From Allokutzneria sp. NRRL B-24872 (GTDB lineage Bacteria > Actinomycetota > Actinomycetes > Mycobacteriales > Pseudonocardiaceae), in assembly GCF_002155965.1 (NCBI RefSeq), contig NZ_MUMH01000136.1:1-58791 (forward strand): DNA of 58,791 nucleotides. Direction: 5' to 3'. Of this stretch, positions 25,961 to 35,700 are shown in pieces (the stretch's first letter is position 1; every line of letters starts with the position of its first letter). The translations under genes and the position numbers were made by a program. The notes below the pieces were generated by a model. That model was not told where the DNA came from, did not search any database, and saw only the letters and a list, made by a program, of their open reading frames with translations.

Positions 25961-27162
25961 GCTGTGGTCCCTCCTGTGCCCGCGAGTGCGGTGGCGGTGG
26001 CGTCGTGCGCCAGGAGCTCGAGGTGCTTCGCCGCGCCCGCCGCCCCACCGGCCGCACGGAAGGAGTCCCGCACCCGTTCTGCCGCGGCCCGGACGTCCCC
26101 ATTGGAGAGCGCGGTGTCGACGGCCTTGCCGATCTGCTCGGCGGTGGCCCGGTTGAAGCGCACCCGGACTCCCGCTCCGCTGTCGACCACCTGCTGCGCG
26201 ACGATCGGCTGGTCGTCGCGGATGGGCGCGACCACGAGCGGCAGCCCGTGCCAGAGCGTTTCGCACACGGTGTTGTGCCCGGCGTGGCAGATCACCGCGT
26301 CGAGTCGGTCCAGCAGTCGCAGCACGGGCACCCTGGGCGCGACGATCGCGCCGCCGCCGGGGTGCTCGGTCAGCACACCGGCCGGGTCGGCGATGATCGC
26401 CTGCACCCGGTCGGCACGGTCGATGAGCGCGGTGACGGCCTCGCGCAGGAAGCGCTCCCCGGCGTCGGCGTTCGCGGTGCCCAGGGTCAGCAACACCTTG
26501 GCGCGCGAGTCGTCCAGCTCGGAGTCGGGGAAGTCGTCGCCGTCCTGGCGCTCGGTGATGGACGGCCCGACGAAGCGCACGTTCTCGTGGGCGGTCTCAC
26601 CGATCAGCGCGCGGGTGGTGAAGGCCAGAGTCAGGTGTGGGGAAAAACGGAGATCCACGTCGAGACGGGGGTCACCGAACTCGGTTTGCAGGCCCTGCAA
26701 CAACTCCCGGAGCCACTCCTCGACCTTCGGCATGGTGGCCAACGGGTCGGTGAACTCCGCCGAGGTCGTCGCGGAGGTGGCCCAGGGCAGGCCGAGTGAG
26801 TTGGCCACGATCGCGCCCGCGATGGCCTGCTGGTCGACGACGAGGACGTCCGGGCGGAACTCGGCGCAGGCCGCGCGCACTCCGGGGACCATGCCCCTGG
26901 CCAGTGGCGCGAGGAAGTTCTCCCACAGGAACTTCAGCGCGGCGGGACCGCGCATCTCCGGCGGGCGCTTCGCCCCTTCGGGCCCGAGCACGGGGCCGTC
27001 GCAGTGCAGCACTGCGGCTCGCGGGCCGACCAGGTGGCGGAGGAACTCCTCGTGCCCCGCCCACGCCACCTCGTGGCCGCGTTCGACGAGCTGCGCGGCC
27101 ACACCGATCGTGGGATTGGTGTGGCCGACCAGTGGCGGCACGACGAACAGGAAACGGCTCAT
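25957..27162 (-). CDS. MGT-type (GT1) glycosyltransferase
   Basis: This is a 401-residue GT-B enzyme of the macrolide/UGT glycosyltransferase group. It has N-terminal PPLVGHTNPTIGVA, a VLLTLGTANAD strand, and the C-terminal donor-binding region with AVICHAGHNTVCETLWHGLPLVVAPIRDDQP (HAGHNTVCE in place of HGGxxT). Such enzymes transfer a nucleotide-activated sugar to a small lipophilic acceptor; here the acceptor is presumably the fatty or polyketide chain made by the operon. It follows the hydrolase by 42 bp. Confidence 0.9.
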   Translation of the reverse strand: MSRFLFVVPPLVGHTNPTIGVAAQLVERGHEVAWAGHEEFLRHLVGPRAAVLHCDGPVLGPEGAKRPPEMRGPAALKFLWENFLAPLARGMVPGVRAACAEFRPDVLVVDQQAIAGAIVANSLGLPWATSATTSAEFTDPLATMPKVEEWLRELLQGLQTEFGDPRLDVDLRFSPHLTLAFTTRALIGETAHENVRFVGPSITERQDGDDFPDSELDDSRAKVLLTLGTANADAGERFLREAVTALIDRADRVQAIIADPAGVLTEHPGGGAIVAPRVPVLRLLDRLDAVICHAGHNTVCETLWHGLPLVVAPIRDDQPIVAQQVVDSGAGVRVRFNRATAEQIGKAVDTALSNGDVRAAAERVRDSFRAAGGAAGAAKHLELLAHDATATALAGTGGTTA

Positions 27163-27204
27163 CTCACAACACCTTCGAGGACGACGCTGTCCGGCACTGC
27201 GCTA

Positions 27205-28029
27205 TCACGCGGGAGTGCCCTCCAGCACGCGAAGGCCCTCGTGCTCGGCGACCCACGGCAGCAGCAGGTCGCGCACGGTCTTGGGCGCCTCGACCAGGAC
27301 GGAGTGCTCGTGCCCGCCGACGATCACCGAACGGCAGCGCTCCAGCCGGGTCTCCATCACCTGCGCCTGCACGGCGAGGTCGGACTCGCTGCCGAAGATC
27401 GCCAGGACCGGGCAGGTGACCGACTCGATCTCCTCGGCGGTGTGCACGTGGCTGGCCGGGATGTCGGTGGCCATGCTGGTGTTGCACAGCGCGTTGCTGG
27501 CCGCCTTCGCCAGCCGCGAGGTGTGCGCGCCCTGGTTCTCGGTGATCCAGGCGAAGGCCTCCTCGTAGCGCAGCTGCTCCGCCGCGCGGCCGAGCAGACC
27601 GCCGAGCTTGGCCGACCACGCCGGGGTGGCGGGCTCGGACTCGATCATCACGATGCTGGCCACGCGCTCCGGGTGCGCCACGGCGTAGCTGAAGGCCACC
27701 GTGCCGCCGAAGCTGTTGCCCACCAGGTGGACCGGGCCCTGGACGTCCATCTGCTCCAGCATCGCGTGCAGGTCGCCGACGAAGTCGCCGATCTGGTAGC
27801 CGCGCTCCGGGCGCCCGCTGCGGCCGTGTCCGCGCAGGTCGAAGGCCAGCACCTCCATGCCGGCGGCGGAAACCGGGGCGGCGAGGGTGAAGTAGAAGCT
27901 CGCCAGGCTGTCCGTGCCGAGCCCGTGGATGAACACCACGGTCGGGGTGCCGTCGGGGTGGACGTTCTTGGCGGCCATGCGCTGCACGTGCAGCCGGATG
28001 CCGTTCGCCTCGATCATCGCCACGGTCAT
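27205..28029 (-). CDS. Alpha/beta hydrolase, probable chain-release enzyme
   Basis: The 274-residue protein has the alpha/beta hydrolase core: FIHGLGTDS (oxyanion), FDLRGHGRSG, nucleophile elbow GNSFGG, an Asp in IFGSESDLA and a C-terminal GGHEHSVL. The ATG overlaps the ACP stop (ATGA). Neither synthase subunit ends in a thioesterase, so this enzyme is a good candidate for hydrolytic or transfer release of the chain from the carrier protein. That is inference. Confidence 0.85.
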   Translation of the reverse strand: MTVAMIEANGIRLHVQRMAAKNVHPDGTPTVVFIHGLGTDSLASFYFTLAAPVSAAGMEVLAFDLRGHGRSGRPERGYQIGDFVGDLHAMLEQMDVQGPVHLVGNSFGGTVAFSYAVAHPERVASIVMIESEPATPAWSAKLGGLLGRAAEQLRYEEAFAWITENQGAHTSRLAKAASNALCNTSMATDIPASHVHTAEEIESVTCPVLAIFGSESDLAVQAQVMETRLERCRSVIVGGHEHSVLVEAPKTVRDLLLPWVAEHEGLRVLEGTPA

Positions 28030-28337
28030 TCCCCCTTGTCCGAGGCGAGGCAGGACACCACGAAGTCGACGAGCCGCCCGACGGTCAGCTCGATGATCTC
28101 GTCCAGCTCCAGGTCCGCGATGAACTCCGCGAAGTTGACCCGGCCGTCGTAGTGCTGCTCCAGCTGACCGGACAGCGCGACGAGGTCGATGCTCTCCAGC
28201 TCAAGGTCCTGGTGGAACTTGGTGTCCATCTCGATCACCGCGTCGTCGAGGCCGTACTCGCCGAGCACCTCGCGGACCATCTCGCTGATGTCCGCGAGCA
28301 CCACCTCGGGTGCCGACAGATCAGGGGTCGTCGTCAC
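28026..28337 (-). CDS. Stand-alone acyl carrier protein
   Basis: A 103-residue ACP, GTG start. The 4'-phosphopantetheine site is the Ser in DLELESIDLVALS, in the usual position at the start of helix II, preceded by TKFHQDL. Both ends overlap their neighbours by 4 bp (GTGA with the second synthase, ATGA with the hydrolase), so it is tightly coupled to them. The PPTase domain of the adjacent synthase probably activates it. It may carry a starter or hold the product for release. Confidence 0.88.
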   Translation of the reverse strand: MTTTPDLSAPEVVLADISEMVREVLGEYGLDDAVIEMDTKFHQDLELESIDLVALSGQLEQHYDGRVNFAEFIADLELDEIIELTVGRLVDFVVSCLASDKGE

Positions 28338-31300
28338 AGGGTTTCCTCCTCGTGCGCGGGGCCCGTCGTCCAGGCCACCACGTAATGCCGTGCCGGTAGT
28401 CCTTCGGCGTTGCCCGCCTCGGTGCTGTGCACCAGGTAGCGCCGTTCTCCGACGCTGACGACGAGCTGGACGCCTGTGGCCTGCTCGACGACGAAGTTCT
28501 TCGGTGCTCCTTGCAATCCGGTTCCCTCGGCCTTGGAGACGGCCTCCTTGGCAGTGAAGAACCGGGTGAACCACAGCGCCCTGGACTCGCCCGTGCTCGC
28601 GACGAGCGCGTCGAGCGTCTCCAGTTCCACTGTGGACAGTGCGAACTCGACGGTGGTGTCGTCGCGCTCGACGACCTCCTCCACGTCGATGCCGATCCCC
28701 GGGATGCCGGGGACCTCCCGCTCCGAGACCGGGCGGGTGATCGCGACCCCGACTTCGCGGCAGTGCGCGATCGAGACGTCGGTGTCGGTGAACTCGGTGC
28801 CGTGCCTGCCGGTCACGACCGGCCTGCCGGTGGGCTCGTTGGCCACGCGGACCTCGCCGGGGAACAGCGGGGGACCGGCCGCGGCCCACAGTGCTTGGCG
28901 CACAGCGTCCTTGGCGACGATCCGGCCGAGCAGCCACTGCCGCCGCGTCCTCGGCGAGCGCTTCTCGTAGTCCTCGCGCTCCACGGCGGAGAGGTGGTTG
29001 CGCATGATCAGGTCGCGGGAGGCGAGGTCCGGCCACAGCTCGTGCAGCAGGAACCAGCCGCCGTCCTGGCGCGCGGAGATCGTGTTGCGCTCCGGGAAGC
29101 GCTCGACGGGCTCGGTCTTGGGGTTGCTGTCGAAGCGCCGGTCCACCCAGCTGTCGATGTGCGCCCACAGAGTGCCGTCGGGCAGCAGCAGCTGCATGTC
29201 CGCTTCCAGCAACGTGTCGGTGACCCCGCGCAGCGCGATCACGCACTCCAGCGGGACCCCGGCGGCCGGGTGCGGGCCGAAGAACTGGATGGAGCGCATG
29301 CCGACCGGGAAGACGACCTTCTTGTCGGTGAAGCGCGACATGATCCAGTAGCCGAGGATCTGGCCGACGTTGTCCAGCAGCGCGCCCGGAGCGGCGGGCG
29401 TGGTGATGGTGCCGCGCACGTGGTTCTCGCTGACCCCGGACAGCGCGGTCACGCCCTGGAACTGCGGGCCGTGGAACATCCAGCGCTGGGTGTAGAGCCC
29501 CTCGCCGGGCAGTTCTGGAGTCTGCTCGCCCGCGAACGGCGGCCACAGCGCGGGCGCCTTGGCCGGGTAGCCCGGGGCCAGTTCGACCGTCGCCTGGCAG
29601 TAGCCCGTGATGGACACCTCGACCCGGTGCGGCGCAACAGGAACAACGTTGACGTCGACCTCGATGCCGGGGGCGGAGACCATCCAGCGGTTGAACTTGA
29701 CGTCGTGCAGCGTGACCGCGCGCTGGCCGGGAGCGCTGCGCTCGGCCGCGTCCATCATGTGCTGCACCAACGTGGTCGCGGGCACGATCGGCCAGCGGTC
29801 GGTCTCGTCCGGCCAGTCCGCGCGCTGGCGGAAGAAGCAGTGGTCCAACAGGTACGGCATCGCCGTGGTGTTGACCGCCATCTTCTCGTGCAGTTCCCGA
29901 GGCGCCGCAACGGTTCTGACCGGAGCCGGAGCAGGTGCGCTTCCGGCGGCGCCGATCACGGCGGCGGCGGTGTCAGCGGTCTCGCGCAGCAGGTCTTCGA
30001 GCTGCGCGGCGAGCGGGAACTGGTTGCCCAGTTTGCCCAGCGCGCCAGCGTCGGCGGCGACCGGCCTGCTCACGCTCAGCGGCGGAACGGAACCGTTGAG
30101 GGACACCAGAGCGCCGTTGAGGTCCAGGCGCATCGGCGGCCGGTTGGCCTTCTTCACGGGCGCGGGCGCCGGAGCGGGCTCCCCGAAGAGGTCCTGTGAC
30201 GGCGTGCCGCCCTCCACCCACAGCGCGGTGGCGACGCGGCGCAGCTGCTCCATGCCGGAGCGGTTGCCCGCGTTGCCCACCACGGCGAGGTGTTCCTGGC
30301 CGCGCAGCGTGTCGCTGATCAGCGAGGCGAGCTGGCCGGTGCCGGTCTGCACGAAGACGCGGTAGCCGTCGGCGTACATCGCCTCGATCAGCTGGCGGAA
30401 CCTGACCGGCTCCAGCAGGTGTCGGACGAACAGCTCGCGGACACCGGACTCCGTTGTGGGGTAAGGAGAAGCCGTGGTGGCCGACCAGATCGGCAGCGTG
30501 GCCGGGTGGATCGTCAGCTCGTTCACGGCGGTGTGGATCGGCTCCATGAACGGCTCCAGCATCGGCGTGTGGAAGCCGGACTGGAACGGCAGGAGCTGGC
30601 CGAGCACGTTCTTCCCGCGCATCTCGCGGACCAGGTCCTCGACCACCTCGACCGGGCCGCACACCATGCACTGGTTGGGCGCGTTGTCGTGGGAGAGCAC
30701 GAGTTCCGGGCGCGCGAGCAGCGCTTCGGCGATCCGGTCGACACCGCAGCCCAACGCGGCGAAGGCCACGCCGGGCACCTTCAGCGCGTCAGGGTCGTAG
30801 TTCTGCAGGAAGCCGTCGATCTCGGAGTCGGAGTAGATCCCGGCGGCCACCATCGCGGTCCACTCGCCGACGCTGTGCCCGGCGAAGCCGTTCGGCGTGA
30901 TCCCGCTGCGCCGCAACACGGTGTCGAGCATGCGGCCCATGCTGAAAACCGCTTCTCCGTGCGCGCCAACGGTGTCACCGGACAGCTCGCGCTTCGGCAG
31001 ACCGAAGTGCGCCGCCACGTCGTCCATCTTCGGCTCGAAGTCGGCTTCCAGACCCGGGAAGACGAAGGCGATCTTCGCGTTCGGCGCGCCCAGCAGCGGC
31101 GAGGGGCTGAACCAGACGTCGTTGCGGCCGCGCCAGGACACCGCCTTCGCTGCGACCTTGCGGGCCAGGGTGAGCTTGCGCGCGGTCGGCCCGACGATGC
31201 CCAGCCTGGTGTCCAAAGCGGACCCATCGGAGATGGACATCGCGCGCAGTTCGGCGTCGTCGGCTTCGAGCAGCTTCGCCATCTCGGCGGGCGAGGAAGC

Positions 31301-32752
31301 GCTGAGCCGCAGCACCAGCTCGGGCTCGGAGACCGAGACAGGAGTGTCCACAGTGGACGCCTGCTCGATGACCACGTGAGCGTTGATCCCGCCGAAACCG
31401 AAGGCGTTGACGGCGGCGCGGCGCGGAGTGCCCTCAGCGGTCTCCCACGGGCGTGCGGTGGAGATCGGCCGGAACCGGGTCTCGGCGAGCGCGGGGTGCG
31501 GCTCCTCGCAGTGCAGCGTCGGCAGCAGCACCCCCCGGTGCACCGCGAGCGCGGCCTTGACCAGCCCGGCGATCCCGGCGGCGGGCATGGTGTGCCCAAT
31601 CATCGACTTGACCGAGCCGATCACCGGGAAGTCCTCGGAATCCCCAGCGGCGCCGAAGATCCGGCGAAGAGTGTCGAGTTCGGCGGCGTCACCGGCGGGG
31701 GTCGCGGTGCCGTGCGCCTCCAACAGGCCGATGGCGTCCGGCGCGGTCGGGTCGAGCCCGGCGGCGCCCCACGCCCGCTGGAGCGCGAGCACCTGGCCGT
31801 CCGGCTCCGGGTTGAACAGGCTGGCCGCCTTGCCGTCGCTGGCGACCCCCGTCCCGCGAATGACCGCGTACACCCGGTCGCCGTCGCGCTGGGCGTCCTC
31901 AAGGCGCTTGAGCACCACGACGCCGGTGCCCTCGCCGATCAGGATGCCGTCGGCGTCCTTGCTGAACGGGCGGATGCTCTGGTTGGCCGACAGCGCGCGC
32001 AGCTGCGAGAAAACGCTCCAGAACGTGACGTCGTGGCAGTGGTGCACACCGCCCGCCAGCATCACGTCGCAGCGCCCGGCGGCCAGCTCGTTGACGGCCT
32101 GGTCCACCGCGATCAGTGAGGAGGCGCAAGCAGCGTCCACCGTGTAGGCCGGGCCGCGCAGGTCGAGCCGGTTGGCGATCCGCGAAGCGGCGAGGTTGGG
32201 CACCAGGCCGATCGCGGACTCCGGCTGGTGCGGGCCGAGCTGCTCGGTGAACGCCGCACGCACCGACTCCAGCTTCTCGGCGGGAAGATCCGGCATCAGC
32301 TCGGCCAGCGTGCGCACGAGCTGGTGCGCCGTCCGCACCCGCTGCTCCAGCCGCACCAGGCCGGGCGTGAGGTAGCCGCCCCGGCCGAGCACGACGCCGA
32401 TCCGGTCCCTGGCGGGCAGTTTCGCGTCACCACCGGCGTCGGCGATGGCGGCGGCCGCCACGCGCAGCGCGATCAGCTGGTCCGGCTCGGTGCCCGCCAC
32501 GGAGTTGGGCATGATGCCGAACCGCGTCGGGTCCACCTCGGCGTAGGCGTCGACGAAACCACCGCGACGGCAGTAGATCTCATCCGCCTCGGCCTTCCCG
32601 GTCGCCGAGGACGGCTTGTAGAACTCCGCGTCCCAACGCCCTTCGGGCACCTCGGTGATCGCGTCAACCCCGTCGACGAGGTTGCGCCAATAGCTCTCCA
32701 GGTCAGGAGCGCCCGGGAGAAGCACGGACATTCCTGTGATCGCGATCTGCAT
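28334..32752 (-). CDS. Type I synthase subunit: KS-AT-DH-PPTase
   Basis: This 1472-residue iterative synthase subunit has KS at about 1-460, with Cys209 (DAACASS) and the two His (EAHGTAT, IGHTMPA) intact. AT is at about 575-860 with Ser627 in GHSVGEW, though the usual PGQGSQ is PGLEAD. DH (hot-dog) is at about 950-1300, with MPYLLDHCFF and FHGPQFQGV. A C-terminal Sfp/AcpS-like PPTase at about 1345-1470 carries GIGIDVEEV and WFTRFFTAKEAVSK. There is no carrier domain, so it must work in trans on the ACPs of the upstream subunit or the free ACP. The arrangement recalls PfaC/PfaB/PfaE functions merged into one chain, as in secondary lipid synthases. It starts 12 bp after the first subunit. Confidence 0.92.
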   Translation of the reverse strand: MQIAITGMSVLLPGAPDLESYWRNLVDGVDAITEVPEGRWDAEFYKPSSATGKAEADEIYCRRGGFVDAYAEVDPTRFGIMPNSVAGTEPDQLIALRVAAAAIADAGGDAKLPARDRIGVVLGRGGYLTPGLVRLEQRVRTAHQLVRTLAELMPDLPAEKLESVRAAFTEQLGPHQPESAIGLVPNLAASRIANRLDLRGPAYTVDAACASSLIAVDQAVNELAAGRCDVMLAGGVHHCHDVTFWSVFSQLRALSANQSIRPFSKDADGILIGEGTGVVVLKRLEDAQRDGDRVYAVIRGTGVASDGKAASLFNPEPDGQVLALQRAWGAAGLDPTAPDAIGLLEAHGTATPAGDAAELDTLRRIFGAAGDSEDFPVIGSVKSMIGHTMPAAGIAGLVKAALAVHRGVLLPTLHCEEPHPALAETRFRPISTARPWETAEGTPRRAAVNAFGFGGINAHVVIEQASTVDTPVSVSEPELVLRLSASSPAEMAKLLEADDAELRAMSISDGSALDTRLGIVGPTARKLTLARKVAAKAVSWRGRNDVWFSPSPLLGAPNAKIAFVFPGLEADFEPKMDDVAAHFGLPKRELSGDTVGAHGEAVFSMGRMLDTVLRRSGITPNGFAGHSVGEWTAMVAAGIYSDSEIDGFLQNYDPDALKVPGVAFAALGCGVDRIAEALLARPELVLSHDNAPNQCMVCGPVEVVEDLVREMRGKNVLGQLLPFQSGFHTPMLEPFMEPIHTAVNELTIHPATLPIWSATTASPYPTTESGVRELFVRHLLEPVRFRQLIEAMYADGYRVFVQTGTGQLASLISDTLRGQEHLAVVGNAGNRSGMEQLRRVATALWVEGGTPSQDLFGEPAPAPAPVKKANRPPMRLDLNGALVSLNGSVPPLSVSRPVAADAGALGKLGNQFPLAAQLEDLLRETADTAAAVIGAAGSAPAPAPVRTVAAPRELHEKMAVNTTAMPYLLDHCFFRQRADWPDETDRWPIVPATTLVQHMMDAAERSAPGQRAVTLHDVKFNRWMVSAPGIEVDVNVVPVAPHRVEVSITGYCQATVELAPGYPAKAPALWPPFAGEQTPELPGEGLYTQRWMFHGPQFQGVTALSGVSENHVRGTITTPAAPGALLDNVGQILGYWIMSRFTDKKVVFPVGMRSIQFFGPHPAAGVPLECVIALRGVTDTLLEADMQLLLPDGTLWAHIDSWVDRRFDSNPKTEPVERFPERNTISARQDGGWFLLHELWPDLASRDLIMRNHLSAVEREDYEKRSPRTRRQWLLGRIVAKDAVRQALWAAAGPPLFPGEVRVANEPTGRPVVTGRHGTEFTDTDVSIAHCREVGVAITRPVSEREVPGIPGIGIDVEEVVERDDTTVEFALSTVELETLDALVASTGESRALWFTRFFTAKEAVSKAEGTGLQGAPKNFVVEQATGVQLVVSVGERRYLVHSTEAGNAEGLPARHYVVAWTTGPAHEEETL

Positions 32753-32764
32753 GCTTTTAGCCCA

Positions 32765-35700
32765 TCACCAGCCGGAGGCGGTGTAGACGACGGCTCGCAA
32801 GTCGGGTGCTCCGAAGGCCAGTTCGCGCAGGAGCGACATCGTGCCCTCCTCCGGGTCGATCAGCGAGATCCCCCGGCGCGCGTACTCCTGTTGCAGCTCA
32901 ACGGTCACCATGCCGCCGTGCTGCGCGCTCGGCGCCCACGGTCCCCAGTGGACGGTCACCGCGCGGTTGCCGGTGCGGCTCGCCCAGCCCGCGCCGATCG
33001 CCTCCAGCGCGTCGTTGGCCGAGGAGTAGTCGGACTGGCCCCGGTTGCCCAGCACGGCGGCGATGCTGCCGAACAGGGTCACGAAGCCCGGCCCGGTCGG
33101 CAGTTCCTCCAGCGCGCCCAGCAGCGCGCGGGCGCCGCCGACCTTGGTGGTGAACACCCGGTGGAAGGACTCGACGTCCTTCTCCGCCAACAGCTTGTCC
33201 TCGATCACGCCCGCCGCGTAGACCACGCCGTCGATCCGGCCGTGCTCGGTGTGGATCTCCTTGACCAACTGGCGCAGCGCGTCGTGGTCGCGGACGTCCA
33301 GGCTGTGGTAGCGGACCTGGCTGCCGAGCCCGCGCAGCTGCTCCACGGTCGCGGAGACCTCGCGCTGGGCCAGGATCTTCTTGCTCAGCTTCTCGATCTC
33401 GGCGGGGGAGCGGTGCCCCAGCTCGATGAGCGCCTTGCGCAGCGCGGTCTTGTCGGTGGCCGCCGCGGTCTTGGGGTCCTCGTCCTCGGTCGCGGCGGCG
33501 GTGCGCCCGACCAGTTCGATCCGGCAGCCGCTGGCCGAAGCCACGGTCGCGGCGAACTGCGCGGTGATCCCACGAGCGCCACCGATCAGCAGCACCACGG
33601 AGTCGCGGTCAAGGCCGATCGCCTGCGCCTCGGCCGCACCGTCACCGGCGGGACCGGCACCCGTGCTGCCCAGCGTCAGCGGCAGCTCGGTCATCACCAG
33701 GCCGTGCCGGGAGTCCGGGGTGGCCAGCACGACCGGAGCGTCCTCAGTGGACAGAAGCTCGGCCAGCACCAGCTTGGCGACGACGGCCGCCTCAGCGGTG
33801 TGGTCGACCTCGATGAGTCGGGCGACGGTGTCCGGGTACTCGCGCTGCACGGTGCGGAAGAAGCCCCGCAGACCGGCCGCGCGCCCGTGGGTCAGCTCGG
33901 GAACGGAGGTGCCGCCCCCGGTCGGGCTGACCGAGACCAGCCAGCTCAGCCCGGAGGTCAGCGCCGACTTGAACGAGGGGAAGGTTTCCGGCAGCACTGG
34001 CTCGTCGGCCTCGTCCCAGCCGTCGAGGTGCAGGACGCCGTCCACGTCGCCGTCGGTGTTGGCCAGCGGACGCGGAGTGTCCGAAGTGGACACCGTGGCG
34101 CCGAGTCCGCTGAGCAGCGCCGCGACCTCGGCGCCCACCGCGCCGGTGCCGAAGAGCAGGAACTTCTTGCCGCCCAACGCCTTCCCGGCGCCGTCGAGGG
34201 AGATCGCGGTCAGCGCGGTGGGCGCCATGACCAGTCGCTTCGGCGCGATGCCCGGGTTCATCGGCTCTTCGACCTTGGCCGCAGCCGCAGCCGTCGCCGG
34301 AGCGGCGGAACCCGTGTGCCCGCCGAGCCAGTCAGCGATCGCCTGGGCGGTGCGGGCCTTGGCCAGCTCTTCCAGCTGCTCGTCGGCCAGCTGCGTGTCT
34401 GCGGCGCCGATCCTGGAAGCGAGTTCCCCGGCGATCTCAGTCCGCTTGATGGAGTCGATCGACAGATCGGCCTCAAGGTCGAGGTCGGGCTCGATCATGT
34501 CCAGGGGGTAGCCGGTGCGCTCGCTGATGATTTCCAGCACCGTGCCGAGGATGTCCACAGTGGACTGAACGGGCGCAGCTGCCACGACGGGCGCGGGAGC
34601 GGTCGTGCCCACCTTGCTGCTCAGCCAGTCGGAGATCGCCTGCGCGGTGCGCGCCTTGGCCAGCTCCTCAAGCTGCTCGTCGGCCAGCTGCGTGTCTGCG
34701 GCGCCGATCCTGGAAGCGAGTTCCCCGGCGATCTCAGTCCGCTTGATGGAGTCGATCGAGAGGTCAGCCTCAAGGTCGAGGTCGGGCTCGATCATGTCCA
34801 GGGGGTAGCCGGTGCGCTCGCTGATGATCTCCAGCACCGTGCCCAGGACGTCCACAGTGGACGGAGCGGGAACCGGCGCGGCCTCAACGACAGCCGGAGC
34901 GGGCGCGGGCGCCGCGTAGTGCTGCTGGACGGGCGCGAGCGGGGCGGCGACCGCCGGGATCGAGTACTGCACCTCCGGCGCCGAGCCGAGGTAGGTCAGC
35001 AGCACGTCGCGCTGCGCCTGCACCATCTCGCGGCTGGCCTGGAGGAACTGGTTGACCATGGCGTCGCGGTTGGTGCCGGGCTGCGGGGAACCGCCTGGGG
35101 TCGTCATGGTGGTGATCTCCACACGTCGGGCGGGCGCGAGGCCGTTGGGCAGGAAGTCGCCGGTGGCGGTCCGCACGACGTGGCCGTCGATGGTCCAGCC
35201 CGCGCGCTTGGGCGGCTTGGCGTTGGTCAGGTCCTTGGCGTCGCGCCCGGCGAACAGCCAGCCGGTGCGCACGCCGACCCCGGACACCGCGAGCGTGGCG
35301 GCGGCGGTGAGCAGCCCGGCCAGCCCGTGCCCGGGACGGCCCTCGCAGCCCACGGTCAGGTGCGGCCGGTCGCCCAGGATCGCCTTCACCAGGTTGCTGA
35401 GCACCTTGCCCGGCCCGGCCTCCACGAAGATCCGCGCGCCGTCGGCGTACATCGCCTCGATCTGCTCGACGAAGCGCACCGGGGCGCCGACCTGCGCGGC
35501 CAGCTCGGCACGAACGTCCTCCGTGTAGACCGCCGCCGTGCGGTTGGCGTAGACCGGCAGCTCGGGGGCGCGCACGTCGGCGTCGGCCAGCACCGCGCCG
35601 AAGGTCTCGGTGGCGCCGCTGACCAGCGGGCTGTGGAAGGCGCACGCCACGTTCAGCTTCTTCGGGCCGAGCTTGGCGGCCTTGAGCGCCACCACGGCCG

